This document shows positions 1-8,460 of a DNA stretch of 64,000 nt, in pieces; position 1 is the first letter of the stretch, and each line of letters starts with the position of its first letter. The stretch is taken from NCBI RefSeq assembly GCF_016859125.1, contig NZ_CP069338.1:6511501-6575500 (forward strand), written 5' to 3'. The notes under the pieces were generated by a model. The model ran no database searches and had not been told where the DNA came from. It saw nothing but the letters and a program-made list of their open reading frames with translations. A program made the position numbers and the translations under genes. The DNA comes from Archangium violaceum. GTDB lineage: Bacteria; Myxococcota; Myxococcia; Myxococcales; Myxococcaceae.

Positions 1-312
1 GGCGTCCCAGGTGGCGGCTCGCCGGAGCGCGAACTGGAGCTGGCCCGGCTTGCGAGGCACGAGCTCGTCACGGGCGTACCAGAGCTCGCCCACGCCGACG
101 ATCTGGACGTCGAAGCCACCGCCACGGGCGCGGACGACGCGGCCCACCACGCCCTGGGGGATGCGCCGGTCGCCGGCCACGCGCTCCACGCGCGTCGTCA
201 CCTCGGTGCCGTGGGGCAGGGGAACGGACAGCCGGTCCACCTGCTCGTAGCCACGGGGACGGGCCGTTGCTTCCGTCGGGTCCTGCTCGGGAGTCCTGTG
301 TCCGCGGGCCAT
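1..312 (-). CDS. Hypothetical protein, N-terminal part (runs off the left edge)
   Basis: Reading leftwards from an ATG at 312, the frame stays open for 104 codons to the window edge, so only the N-terminus is visible. It starts with a polar, probably disordered stretch of about 20 residues. A compact beta-rich segment follows (motifs QVDRLSVPLPHGTEV, RIPQGVVGRVVRARGGGFDV and GELWYARDELVPRKPGQ). That segment reads like a small SH3/KOW-type barrel placed before a larger domain. I have a weak memory of similar starts on myxobacterial nucleotidyltransferase-domain proteins, but the catalytic part lies outside the window, so no function is assigned. It is divergent from the membrane protein at 496, with about 180 bp between them. 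Confidence 0.6.
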   Translation of the reverse strand, partial: MARGHRTPEQDPTEATARPRGYEQVDRLSVPLPHGTEVTTRVERVAGDRRIPQGVVGRVVRARGGGFDVQIVGVGELWYARDELVPRKPGQLQFALRRAATWDA

Positions 313-495
313 GAGTGCCTCCGGGTGGGGAGTACGAGGTGCTCATGGACGTTATGGACGCGGACTCCTGACGGCCATCGGGTGGACACCTGCCTGTCTT
401 CCGCGCGTCAACGAAATGTCACACGTGCCGCTGTAACGTGCGGCCGCCATTCCTTCTGAGGGAAGGTGAAAGCCTTTTTCTCGGGAGGAGATCGG

Positions 496-1521
496 ATGAC
501 GCAGGGCCTTCAGTCCATGGATGCGGGTGCCTTCTGTGCGCGGCATGGTGGGCAGCCGGCGAGCGCCACGTGTGTGCGTTGTGGCAACTTCATGTGTGGC
601 GAGTGCGGCGCTGGAGGCCGCGAGGACCGTTGTCCGACATGCCGGGAGCGAGTGGCGGACCCCGCTCCGTTTCCGCTCTCGCGGACGGACTGGCGCTTCG
701 GTGCGCTCTGGACTCTCTGCTGGGATGTGTTCCGGCGCGAGTGGCTTCTGCTGAGTCTTGGGATGTTGCTGCTCGCCGCTGTCGGTCCCGTGTTCAGTCT
801 GGGGGTGAGCCTCGTCAGCGGAGCCCTGGGGGGCGCGGCGGGAGAGGAGGGAATGGCGGTGGCTGTGGTGCTGGTGCTGCTCGCCACTCCCTTCATCCTG
901 GTCATCCAGGGCGTGATGCAACTGGGTGTGCACCGGGTGTCCTGGGCGGTGTTGCGAGGCGGCACGGCTACCTTTCCTGACTTCCTGGGGCAGTGGAGGA
1001 AGACACTCTCCTATGTCGTGCTGGGCATGCTGGGCTCTCTGGTGGCGCTCGCGACCGTGCTCTACGCTGGCTTCATGAACATGCTCATTCCCATGTTCAT
1101 GGGCCTCGCCGTGAGCCTCGAACGGGCGGGGCTGAGTTGGTTGGGCATGCTCCTGGGGGGCGGTCTGAGCTTGGTGGTCATCCTGTTGTCGGGCTACGCA
1201 CTGTTCCGGATGAGCTTCCTGCTGAGTGTGGCGATGATGGAACTGGCATGCAATGACACGGCGGGTCCACTGGTCGCGTTCCGGATTGCCAGGGTCATCA
1301 CCCGGGGACAGCTCCGTTGGTTCCTGCTCGTCTGCCTCATCTCCGCTCCACTGCTCCTTCTGGGAGTCCTGATGTTGGGTATCGGCGTGTTTCCCGCCCT
1401 CGCCCTGGTTCACCTGCTGCTGGTCGGCCTCTACCTGACGCTCCGCAACGGTGTGGATCTTGGAGCCCGCGAGAAATCCGCCGACGCGCTCGGGGAGAAT
1501 GCGTCTGGCTCGGAGGCGTGA
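496..1521 (+). CDS. B-box-type zinc-finger membrane protein
   Basis: This 341-residue protein has a Cys/His-rich N-terminus (residues about 13-55) with the pattern CxxH, CxxC, CxxC and CPTC, resembling a B-box zinc-binding fold. The rest is strongly hydrophobic, with about six predicted membrane segments and a short polar tail. Many bacterial proteins join such a finger to a multi-pass membrane domain, and their function is unknown. I start it at the ATG at 496, because GGGAGGAG lies 5-12 bases upstream; an in-frame ATG at 466 has no such site. It stands alone between divergent and convergent neighbours. A role in membrane-associated protein interaction is only a guess. Confidence 0.75.
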   Translation: MTQGLQSMDAGAFCARHGGQPASATCVRCGNFMCGECGAGGREDRCPTCRERVADPAPFPLSRTDWRFGALWTLCWDVFRREWLLLSLGMLLLAAVGPVFSLGVSLVSGALGGAAGEEGMAVAVVLVLLATPFILVIQGVMQLGVHRVSWAVLRGGTATFPDFLGQWRKTLSYVVLGMLGSLVALATVLYAGFMNMLIPMFMGLAVSLERAGLSWLGMLLGGGLSLVVILLSGYALFRMSFLLSVAMMELACNDTAGPLVAFRIARVITRGQLRWFLLVCLISAPLLLLGVLMLGIGVFPALALVHLLLVGLYLTLRNGVDLGAREKSADALGENASGSEA

Positions 1522-1718
1522 CAGTACGTCAGGGTCCTAGCCCGGGGCCTCGAGCATCTGATGGATCGCCGGACAGATCCCAGTACCCCGGCCGAGAGAA
1601 CGCGGTATGAGACCACCCCGGAAGCGCTCAAGGCTTTCATCGGGAAGTTCGACTGCATCGTCTATTGACGCATCGTCCTGGGACGCGTGGACGAGGTGCT
1701 AATCATTGCAGCCGAGGG

Positions 1719-2384
1719 TCACCGGGCTGCTGAGGTCCTGGTCTTCGCCTTGGCCGTGGTCTTCGTCTTGGGGGTGGTTTTGGCCTTGGCCGTAGTCTTC
1801 GCCTTGACCTTGGGCTGCGCCTTCTGGTCGCTGGCCGTCTTCAGCCAGCGCACGACCTCGGCGTCCACGTCCTTCTTCGCCGTGAGGACCACCTTGTGGG
1901 TGACGCGGTCGTTGCCGAGGTTCCGCGCCTTCTCCAGCCGACCCTCCGGCTCGATGCCCGGCAGCATGAGACCCAGGTCGATCCGCTCCCGGGCCACCTT
2001 CACCACGCCGAACTGCGTCCCCCGCTTGAGGGTGATGTACGTCTTGCAGGGATGGACCGAGATCTCCTTGCTGGCCTTCCGGGCGGCCTTGATCAGCGCG
2101 TCGTACACCGGGCGCAACGTCGCCTTCCCGCCCGCGAAGTTGCCCTCCAGCAGGGCGTCCGGGTCCTCATGTTCCACCATGTAGCCCCCGTGCACCTGGT
2201 GGGCGACCAGCGTCGCTGTCACCGTCCCCAGTCCGTGCTCGCCCTTCAGCCAGGCCACCAGCCCCTTCACCTCCCCGGGCCCCTTCCGGGCCAGGGTTAC
2301 CCACTGCTCGAAGGTGCGGCCCGTCTTCGCGGGAAGGTTGGCTTTCATCGCCTCGATGTGGTTTTGGATGCTCCGGCCGGGCAT
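1719..2384 (-). CDS. DUF4287/DUF5655 domain protein with Lys/Ala-rich tail
   Basis: This is a 221-residue protein. Residues about 1-75 look like DUF4287 (SIQNHIEAMKANLPAKTGRT, then a helical segment with WLKGEHGLG). Residues about 80-185 look like DUF5655 (VYDALIKAARK, HPCKTYITLKR, and an RFGVV-like strand). Both families are conserved and uncharacterised. The last 35 residues are a Lys/Thr/Ala-rich tail (KAKTTAKAKTTPKTK style), similar to histone-H1-like tails, which suggests nucleic-acid binding but does not prove it. It is divergent from moxR across 123 bp. Upstream of its 3' end is about 200 bp without a convincing gene. Confidence 0.75.
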   Translation of the reverse strand: MPGRSIQNHIEAMKANLPAKTGRTFEQWVTLARKGPGEVKGLVAWLKGEHGLGTVTATLVAHQVHGGYMVEHEDPDALLEGNFAGGKATLRPVYDALIKAARKASKEISVHPCKTYITLKRGTQFGVVKVARERIDLGLMLPGIEPEGRLEKARNLGNDRVTHKVVLTAKKDVDAEVVRWLKTASDQKAQPKVKAKTTAKAKTTPKTKTTAKAKTRTSAAR

Positions 2385-2447
2385 TTCCAGGTCTCTCCAG
2401 GGGGGGTGGGCCCCCTAAATTACTGGAATGTCCGGCGAAATGGGCTG

Positions 2448-2477
2448 TTGAGCGGCGTACCTACATCACCCTAGGCT
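2448..2477 (+). promoter_or_regulatory. Possible vegetative promoter for the moxR-bat operon
   Basis: TTGAGC (2448-2453) is followed after 18 bp by TAGGCT (2472-2477), about 30 bp before the moxR start codon. The -35-like box is a fair match to the vegetative consensus and the -10-like box is weak. It is the best candidate in the only gap long enough to hold the promoter of the whole eight-gene run. Confidence 0.3.
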
Positions 2478-2507
2478 GCCCGCCTCCTCAGGGTCGAGAC
2501 GGCACAT

Positions 2508-3497
2508 ATGAACACGGACATCCGAGCACTCACCGAGCGCGTCCAGCAGGAGAGCAGCTTCGTCGAGCTCCTCAACCAGGAGGTCGGCAAGGTCATCGTC
2601 GGCCAGCGCTACATGCTGGAGCGCATCCTCATCGGCCTCTTGTGCAACGGCCACGTCCTCCTCGAGGGCGTACCGGGCCTGGCCAAGACGCTCACGGTGC
2701 GCACCATCGCCGACAGCATCAGCGCGACCTTCACGCGCATCCAGTTCACCCCGGACCTGCTTCCCGCGGACGTGGTGGGCACGATGATCTACAACCAGCA
2801 GACGGCGAGCTTCACGGTCCGCAAGGGTCCCGTCTTCGCCAACGTGCTGCTGGCGGACGAAATCAACCGCGCCCCCGCCAAGGTGCAGTCGGCGCTGCTC
2901 GAGGCCATGGCCGAGCGCCAGGTCACCATCGGCGACCAGTCCTTCCCGCTGCCCTCGCCCTTCCTGGTGCTGGCCACCCAGAACCCCATCGAGCAGGAGG
3001 GCACCTACCCGCTGCCCGAGGCGCAGGTGGACCGCTTCATGCTCAAGGTGCGGGTGGGCTACCCCACGCGCGAGGAAGAGAAGGTCATCATGGACCGCAT
3101 GAGCGGCGGGAAGCCCCCGCAGGCCCAGAAGGTCATCGACCTGCAGCACCTCGTGCGCGCCCGCGAGCTCGTCACGCAGATCTACATGGACGAGAAGGTG
3201 AAGGACTACATCCTCAACGTGGTCTTCGCCACGCGCGAGCCGGGGCGCTACGGCCTCAAGGATCAGGCGGACTACATCCAGTTCGGGGCGAGCCCGCGCG
3301 CCACCATCGCGCTGAGCCAGGCCTCTCGCGCACACGCCTTCCTGCGCCACCGCGGCTTCGTCACCCCCGAGGACGTCAAGGCCGTGGCCTTCGATGTGCT
3401 CCGCCACCGCATCGCCCTCACCTACGAGGCCGAGGCCGAGGAGCTCACCACCGAGAAGCTCATCCAGCGCGTCTTCGATCGCGTCGAGGTTCCGTAA
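2508..3497 (+). CDS. moxR: MoxR-family AAA+ ATPase
   Basis: This 329-residue MoxR-type AAA+ protein has Walker A GVPGLAKT at residues 54-61 and Walker B LLADEINR at 114-121. Sensor 1 is in LATQNPIEQEGTYPLPEAQ, and the C-terminal lid follows from about residue 200. MoxR ATPases act as chaperones that load metal ions or remodel partners carrying von Willebrand A (VWA) domains. This one opens a run of DUF58 and VWA genes, the classic arrangement. It starts at an ATG and ends 36 bp before the DUF58 gene. Length and motifs are complete, so an active ATPase is expected. Confidence 0.93.
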   Translation: MNTDIRALTERVQQESSFVELLNQEVGKVIVGQRYMLERILIGLLCNGHVLLEGVPGLAKTLTVRTIADSISATFTRIQFTPDLLPADVVGTMIYNQQTASFTVRKGPVFANVLLADEINRAPAKVQSALLEAMAERQVTIGDQSFPLPSPFLVLATQNPIEQEGTYPLPEAQVDRFMLKVRVGYPTREEEKVIMDRMSGGKPPQAQKVIDLQHLVRARELVTQIYMDEKVKDYILNVVFATREPGRYGLKDQADYIQFGASPRATIALSQASRAHAFLRHRGFVTPEDVKAVAFDVLRHRIALTYEAEAEELTTEKLIQRVFDRVEVP

Positions 3498-3533
3498 CCG
3501 GTTTCACGCAGGGGAGAGGCCAGGGAGCGCGTC

Positions 3534-4415
3534 GTGCTCGCCAAGGACATCATCCGCCGCATCCGCAAGCTGGAGATCCGCACCCGCAAGGTGGTGTCGG
3601 ACATGCTCGCGGGCCAGTACCAATCGGTCTTCAAGGGCCGGGGCATGGCCTTCTCCGAGGTGCGGCAGTACCAGCCCGGTGATGAAATCCGCATCATCGA
3701 CTGGAACGTCACCGCCCGCATGGACGAGGCCTACGTCAAGGTCTTCACCGAGGAGCGCGAGCTCTCGGTGATGCTCCTGGTGGACGTCTCCGCCTCGAAG
3801 GAGTTCGGCTCGCGCGAGCGCTCCAAGTCGGAGGTGGCCGCCGAGGTGGCCGCTCAGATCGCCTTCAGCGCCATCGCCAACAACGACCGGGTGGGGCTCA
3901 TCCTCTTCTCGGACCGGGTGGAGAAGGTGGTGCCGCCGCGCAAGGGCCGCACGCACGTGATGCGGCTGGTGAGCGACATCCTCACCTTCCAGCCGAAGGG
4001 GAAGGGGACGGATCTGGCGGTGGGCCTCAACTACCTGAGCCGCCTGGCGCGCCGGAAGACGGTGACGTTCCTCATCTCGGACTTCCTCACCCAGGGCTAT
4101 GAGCAGCCGCTGCGCCTGGTGGGCCGCAAGCACGACCTGGTGCCCGTGGTCATCACGGATCCGCTGGAGCAGGAGTTCCCCCGGCTGGGCCTGGTGGAGA
4201 TGGAGGACCCGGAGACGGGCGAGCGCTTCGTGGTGGACACGAGCGACCCGCTCGTCCGGGGCCGCTTCGCCCGAGCCATGCAGGCGCAGCGCGAGGAGCG
4301 GCGCAAGCTCTTCAAGAAGCTGGAGTTGGACCACGTGGAGCTGAGCACGGGCGATGACCATGGCATGGCCCTGGTGCGCTTCTTCCGTGCCCGCTCCCGG
4401 AGGATGGCGGCATGA
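3534..4415 (+). CDS. DUF58 domain protein
   Basis: This 293-residue protein uses a GTG start with AGGGAG just upstream. It carries the DUF58 signature RQYQPGDEIRIIDW near residues 45-60, then a VWA-like core with LLVDVSASKEFGS near 80. DUF58 proteins are the usual partners of MoxR ATPases, and the region is distantly VWA-related. No membrane segment or signal peptide is visible, so it is probably cytoplasmic. It lies 36 bp after moxR and shares an ATGA overlap with the next gene, so translation of the two is probably coupled. Confidence 0.9.
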   Translation: MLAKDIIRRIRKLEIRTRKVVSDMLAGQYQSVFKGRGMAFSEVRQYQPGDEIRIIDWNVTARMDEAYVKVFTEERELSVMLLVDVSASKEFGSRERSKSEVAAEVAAQIAFSAIANNDRVGLILFSDRVEKVVPPRKGRTHVMRLVSDILTFQPKGKGTDLAVGLNYLSRLARRKTVTFLISDFLTQGYEQPLRLVGRKHDLVPVVITDPLEQEFPRLGLVEMEDPETGERFVVDTSDPLVRGRFARAMQAQREERRKLFKKLELDHVELSTGDDHGMALVRFFRARSRRMAA

Positions 4416-5419
4416 GGTGGCTGGCTCTCTGCGCGTTCCTCCTCGTGTCTCCCGCCCTGGCGCAGGCTCCGGCTCCCGCGCTGGCCCCGGCCCTCGCGAA
4501 TCTGCCGGAGGTGGAGCCCGAGCGCTTCCAGGCCAGCGTGCAGCCCGAGCGTGTCGTCCTGGGCGAGCCCTTCGTCTACGAGCTGGTCCTCACCCATCCG
4601 TCCGAGCAGCGCTACGAGCTGGCGCTGCCTTCGGACCTGGGTGACTTCGAGGTGCTGTCCCAGTCGCGCACGCCGCCTCGGGCGGGCACGGAGCCGGCGG
4701 TCACCACGTTCCAGCTGAAGATGTCCGCCTTCAACCTGGGCATGCTCACGCTGCCCGGCATTCCCTTCGTCGTCTCGACGCCGGAGGGCCCCAAGCGCTT
4801 CGTGGCCCCGGGCCGCACCCTCGAGGTGGGCTCCACGCTGCCCGACGACGCCCAGTCGCAGGGCGCGGAGCTGCACGACATCCAGCCGCCCACCGAGGTG
4901 GCCATCCGCTCCTGGACGCTCCTGTGGAGTCTCCTGGGGTTGCTGGCCGCGGTGTTGGTGGGGGTGGTGGCGTGGCGGCTCTTCCAGAAGTACCGCGACC
5001 GCCCCGGGGCCGCGGTCCAGCCGCTCCAGCCCCTGGATGTGCGCACCCGCCGGGCGTTGGACGCCCTCATGTCCGAGAACCTGCCCGCCGAGGGCAAGGT
5101 GAAGGACTTCTACTTCCGGCTGTCGGAGATCGTCCGCGGCTACCTGGGCGAGCGTTATGGCTTCGATGCCCTCGAGTGCACGAGTTCGGAGCTGATGGCG
5201 AAGCTGCGGCGCATGAATCCTCCCGGGCTGCCCGAGGACGGGCTCATGCGCTTCGTCTCCGAGTCGGACCTGGTGAAGTACGCCCGGGCCGAGTCCTCCC
5301 CGGAGATGTGCAGCGAGTCGCTGTCCTTCGGTTACGAGCTGCTGGCGAAGACCTGGCCCCCTCCACCGCCTCCCGAGGCGGCCCCCGTGTCCCATGCTTC
5401 CGGACCTCGCGTTTCATAG
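4412..5419 (+). CDS. Secreted/membrane protein with BatD-like N-terminus and DUF4381-like C-terminus
   Basis: This is a 335-residue protein. A signal peptide (residues 1-18, ending in SPALAQ) and an Ala/Pro linker come first. A beta-rich BatD-like periplasmic region covers about 40-150 (VQPERVVLGEPFVYELVL). One membrane helix lies at about 169-193, then a cytoplasmic helical domain containing LSEIVRGYLGERYGFDALE, which matches the DUF4381 region found in MoxR/Bat operons. It overlaps the upstream gene by 4 bp and the downstream batA by 26 bp. It probably links the periplasmic and cytoplasmic parts of the Bat complex; the exact role is unknown. Confidence 0.82.
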   Translation: MRWLALCAFLLVSPALAQAPAPALAPALANLPEVEPERFQASVQPERVVLGEPFVYELVLTHPSEQRYELALPSDLGDFEVLSQSRTPPRAGTEPAVTTFQLKMSAFNLGMLTLPGIPFVVSTPEGPKRFVAPGRTLEVGSTLPDDAQSQGAELHDIQPPTEVAIRSWTLLWSLLGLLAAVLVGVVAWRLFQKYRDRPGAAVQPLQPLDVRTRRALDALMSENLPAEGKVKDFYFRLSEIVRGYLGERYGFDALECTSSELMAKLRRMNPPGLPEDGLMRFVSESDLVKYARAESSPEMCSESLSFGYELLAKTWPPPPPPEAAPVSHASGPRVS

Positions 5420-6404
5420 CCCCCAGTTCCTGTGGGGATTGCTGCTCGTGCCGGTTCTCCTCGCGTGGGCCTGGCGTGAGCGGCGCTCCCGTGCCGCGCT
5501 GCGCTTCTCCGCGGCGCACGTGCTCGCCCGGCAGGGCCGCGGTGTGCGCACGTACATGCTGCCCATGCTGCCCTTCATGCGCGCCTTCGCGGTGGCCGCC
5601 GCCGTGGTCGCGCTCGCCCGGCCCCAGTCGCGTGACGCGCGCGTGAGGGACATGAGCGTGGAGGGCATCGACATCGTCGTGGCGCTCGACCTGTCCACCT
5701 CCATGGAGGCCGGCGACTTCCGTCCGCAGAACCGCCTCCACGTGGCCAAGGAGGTGCTCGCCGAGTTCATCTCCAACCGCGTCAACGACCGCATCGGCCT
5801 GGTGGTGTTCGCCGGCGCGGCCTACACACAGGCGCCGCTGACGCTCGACTATGGCGTGCTCAAGGAGGTGCTGCGGCAGCTGCGCACCCGGGTGCTCGAG
5901 GATGGCACCGCCATCGGCGACGCGCTCGCCACCGCGCTCAACCGCCTGCGCGACTCGGAGGCCAAGAGCCGCGTGGTGGTGCTCATCACCGACGGTGACA
6001 ACAACGCGGGGAAGATCTCCCCGCGGGACTCGGCCAGCATGGCGAAGTCGCTGAACATCCCCATCTACACCATCCTCGTGGGCAAGGGCGGCAAGGTGCC
6101 CTTCCCCCAGGGCACGGACCTGTTCGGCAACACCGTCTGGCGCGAGACGGAGATTCCCATCAACCCCGAGCTGCTGCAGGACATCGCCGACACCACCGGG
6201 GGCGAGTACTACCGCGCCACCGACCCGGAGGGTCTCAAGCAGGGCCTCCAGCAGGTGCTGGACTCGCTGGAGCGCTCCAAGTTGATGGAGGGTGGGGCCG
6301 CGGCCAACTACCGCGAGGACTACCACCCGTACCTGCTGCTGGCCTTCGGACTCGCCGCGCTGGAGCTGCTCCTGCGCGCCACCTTCCTGAGGGTGTTCCC
6401 GTGA
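5394..6404 (+). CDS. batA: BatA-like VWA-domain membrane protein
   Basis: This is a 336-residue protein. Two N-terminal membrane helices (about residues 8-25 and 60-78) match the BatA N-terminal region. A VWA domain follows with MIDAS residues DLSTS starting at Asp99 and ITDGDNN near 200. A single helix close to the C-terminus anchors the end. The MIDAS is intact, so metal-dependent ligand binding is expected. In Bacteroides the Bat proteins were linked to aerotolerance; in other bacteria they are treated as envelope stress or chaperone components. The 26-bp overlap with the upstream gene and the GTGA overlap with batB indicate one transcript with coupled translation. Confidence 0.9.
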   Translation: MLPDLAFHSPQFLWGLLLVPVLLAWAWRERRSRAALRFSAAHVLARQGRGVRTYMLPMLPFMRAFAVAAAVVALARPQSRDARVRDMSVEGIDIVVALDLSTSMEAGDFRPQNRLHVAKEVLAEFISNRVNDRIGLVVFAGAAYTQAPLTLDYGVLKEVLRQLRTRVLEDGTAIGDALATALNRLRDSEAKSRVVVLITDGDNNAGKISPRDSASMAKSLNIPIYTILVGKGGKVPFPQGTDLFGNTVWRETEIPINPELLQDIADTTGGEYYRATDPEGLKQGLQQVLDSLERSKLMEGGAAANYREDYHPYLLLAFGLAALELLLRATFLRVFP

Positions 6405-7459
6405 CGCTGACGGACCCCTGGCGCTTCACCGTTCTCGGCTATCAGGTGGGGCTCGCGAAGCCCGCCTTCCTCGCGCTGTGCGTGCTGGGCGGACTGGTGG
6501 GCACCCTGGCCCTCGTGTCCGCGCTGCGTCGCCGCTCCCGCGTGCGCGCGCTGTTGAACGAGCGGCTCGTGGACAAGCTCGCCCCCGGTGCCTCGCGCTG
6601 GCGCCCGGCGGTGCAGGGCGGCTTCTACGGGTTGGGGCTGCTCCTCTTCGGGCTGGCGCTGGCCCAGCCCCAGTGCGGCACCAAGAGCGAGCTGACGAAG
6701 CGCCGCGGCATCGACGTGGTGGTGGTGCTGGACGCCTCCAAGTCCATGCTCGCGCGCGACGTGCAGCCCAGCCGCCTGGAGCGCGCGAAGCTGGAGCTCA
6801 CCACGCTGCTGGACGAGTTGAAGGGAGACCGGGTGGGCCTGGTGGCCTTCGCGGGTGACGCATTCGTGCAGTCGCCCCTCACCTCGGACTACTCGGCGGT
6901 GAAGCTCTTCCTGCGCGCGGTGGAGCCGGAGCAGATGCCCCAGGGCGGCAGCAACATTGGCGAGGCGTTGATGCTCGCCAGGCAGGTGCTGGAGAACGCG
7001 GACCGCGGCGCCAAGGAGCGTGTGGTGGTGCTGCTGTCGGACGGCGAGGACCTGGTGGGCGAGGTGGACAAGGCCGTGGCCGCGCTCAAGGAGGCCAACG
7101 TCCAGGTGCTCACCGTGGGCGTGGGCTCCGAGCAGGGCGAGCCCATCCCCGTCTACAACCGCCGCGGCGAGTTCGTGGACTACAAGAAGGACAGCAGCGG
7201 TGAGACGGTGATTACGCGCATGGACCGCGCGGGCCTCACCGCCATCGCCGAGAACACCGGCGGCGCCTTCTTCTACCAGCCGCGCGGTGTGGCCATGGCC
7301 CAGGTGCTGGAGCGCATCGAGAAGATGCAGAAGAGCGAGCTGGAGAGCCGCGTCACCGTCCGCTACGACGAGCGCTTCCAGACATTCGCCCTGCCGGGGC
7401 TCGTGATGCTGGTGGTGGGCATGTTGCTGCTGCCGTCCTCGCGCCGGAGGTCGTCGTGA
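6401..7459 (+). CDS. batB: BatB-like VWA-domain membrane protein
   Basis: This is a 352-residue paralogue of the preceding gene. It has two N-terminal membrane helices, a VWA domain with MIDAS DASKS from Asp111 and LLSDGED near residue 210, and a final membrane helix (LPGLVMLVVGMLLL). GTG start inside the GTGA overlap. BatA and BatB are thought to form a complex with the VWA domains facing the periplasm. The putative sensor loop QGEPIPVYNRRGEFVDYKK is typical of BatB. Length and motifs are normal for the family. Confidence 0.9.
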   Translation: MTLTDPWRFTVLGYQVGLAKPAFLALCVLGGLVGTLALVSALRRRSRVRALLNERLVDKLAPGASRWRPAVQGGFYGLGLLLFGLALAQPQCGTKSELTKRRGIDVVVVLDASKSMLARDVQPSRLERAKLELTTLLDELKGDRVGLVAFAGDAFVQSPLTSDYSAVKLFLRAVEPEQMPQGGSNIGEALMLARQVLENADRGAKERVVVLLSDGEDLVGEVDKAVAALKEANVQVLTVGVGSEQGEPIPVYNRRGEFVDYKKDSSGETVITRMDRAGLTAIAENTGGAFFYQPRGVAMAQVLERIEKMQKSELESRVTVRYDERFQTFALPGLVMLVVGMLLLPSSRRRSS

Positions 7460-8460
7460 GCAGGCGGATCCTGGACATGCGTGTGGGGGTGGTGCTCCTC
7501 GCCGTGGGGCTGGTGCTGCCGTCGGGGGCCCGGGCCGCGGGCCTGTTGGAGAAGGAGCACCCGCTCATCCAGCAGGGGCGTCAGGCGTACGACGCGGGCC
7601 GCTACGAGGATGCGCTCTCGGCCTTCGAGCAGGCGAAGAAGGAGCGTCCGAATGATCCGGCGGTGGAGTTCAACCGCGGCGACGCGCTGATGAAGCTGGG
7701 CCGCTACGACGAGGCGAGGCAGGCCTTCCAGAGCGTGGCGGACTCCAACCAGCAGGAGCTGCGTCAGAAGGCCACCTACAACCTGGGCAACGTCTACGCG
7801 GCGACGGGCGACACGCGCGAGGCGCTCAAGGCGTACCGCCGCGCGCTCACCATGAACCCCTCGGACGCCCAGGCCCGGCACAACTACGAGGTGCTGCTCA
7901 AGAACCTGCCTCCGCCGCAGAAGGGTGGCTCGGATGGCGGCACGGACGGAGGCCAGGACGGAGGCCAGGACGGAGGCCAGGATGGCGGCTCCCCGGATGC
8001 GGGTCAGCAGGATGGGGGCACGTCGGCGGATTCGGGCACGGATGGTGGCACGGACGGCGGCTCGGATGCCGGCATGGATGGGGGGATGGATGGAGGCCAG
8101 GACGGTGGCCAGGGTGACGCGGGCCAGCAGGATGGGGGCGAGGGCGACGGAGGCCAGGGAGATGGCGGCTCCGACGCGGGCCCGGATGGGGGCGAGGGCG
8201 ACGGAGGCCAGGCGGACGGAGGCCAGGGGGATGGAGGCGAGGGCGACGCGGGCCAGGGCGAGGACGAGCAGGGCCAGGAATCCGACGGAGGCACCGAGGG
8301 TGAGGCCGAGGAGGTGGATGGAGGTGTCAACCCGGAGGACATCGATCGCCAGGAGGCCGAGCGCCTGCTGGATGCGATGAAGCAGAACGAGAAGAATCTC
8401 CAGCAGTGGCGTTTCCAGCAGAAGAAGCGGCCGAGGAATCCCAATGAGAAGGACTGGTAG
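7456..8460 (+). CDS. batC: BatC-like TPR protein with a long Asp-Gly-Gly-rich segment
   Basis: This 334-residue protein has a GTG start in a GTGA overlap. A signal peptide (about residues 8-28) comes first, then two to three tetratricopeptide (TPR) repeats between about 35 and 150 (YNLGNVYAATGDTREALKAY is a clear one). About 130 residues built almost only from DGG, DAG, GQ and GE units follow (157-288). The end is a short conserved module, RQEAERLLDAMKQNEKNLQQ, typical of BatC C-termini. The ordered parts fit BatC, a periplasmic scaffold for BatA and BatB. The acidic low-complexity insert is far longer than I expect for the family. It overlaps batD by 17 bp. Confidence 0.85.
   Translation: MSRRILDMRVGVVLLAVGLVLPSGARAAGLLEKEHPLIQQGRQAYDAGRYEDALSAFEQAKKERPNDPAVEFNRGDALMKLGRYDEARQAFQSVADSNQQELRQKATYNLGNVYAATGDTREALKAYRRALTMNPSDAQARHNYEVLLKNLPPPQKGGSDGGTDGGQDGGQDGGQDGGSPDAGQQDGGTSADSGTDGGTDGGSDAGMDGGMDGGQDGGQGDAGQQDGGEGDGGQGDGGSDAGPDGGEGDGGQADGGQGDGGEGDAGQGEDEQGQESDGGTEGEAEEVDGGVNPEDIDRQEAERLLDAMKQNEKNLQQWRFQQKKRPRNPNEKDW
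7922..8330 (+). repeat. In-gene DGG-rich low-complexity repeat
   Basis: The batC reading frame here contains about twenty DGG and six DAG triplets, mostly spaced 3-5 residues apart and encoded by variants of GAYGGMGG. Asp-Gly-Gly linkers of this kind are common in exported myxobacterial proteins. The composition predicts a disordered, highly acidic chain that could bind divalent cations weakly. It does not match the RTX nonapeptide. Confidence 0.75.

Noticed and set aside
1561-1668. A 35-codon frame starting MDRRTDPSTPAERTRYE
   Set aside because: It has no ribosome-binding site and no recognised family. It could be a gene fragment, but the evidence is too thin to annotate.
7922-8330. RTX calcium-binding repeats in batC
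   Set aside because: The RTX nonapeptide GGxGxDxUx with its regular hydrophobic position is absent; the units are irregular DGG triplets.
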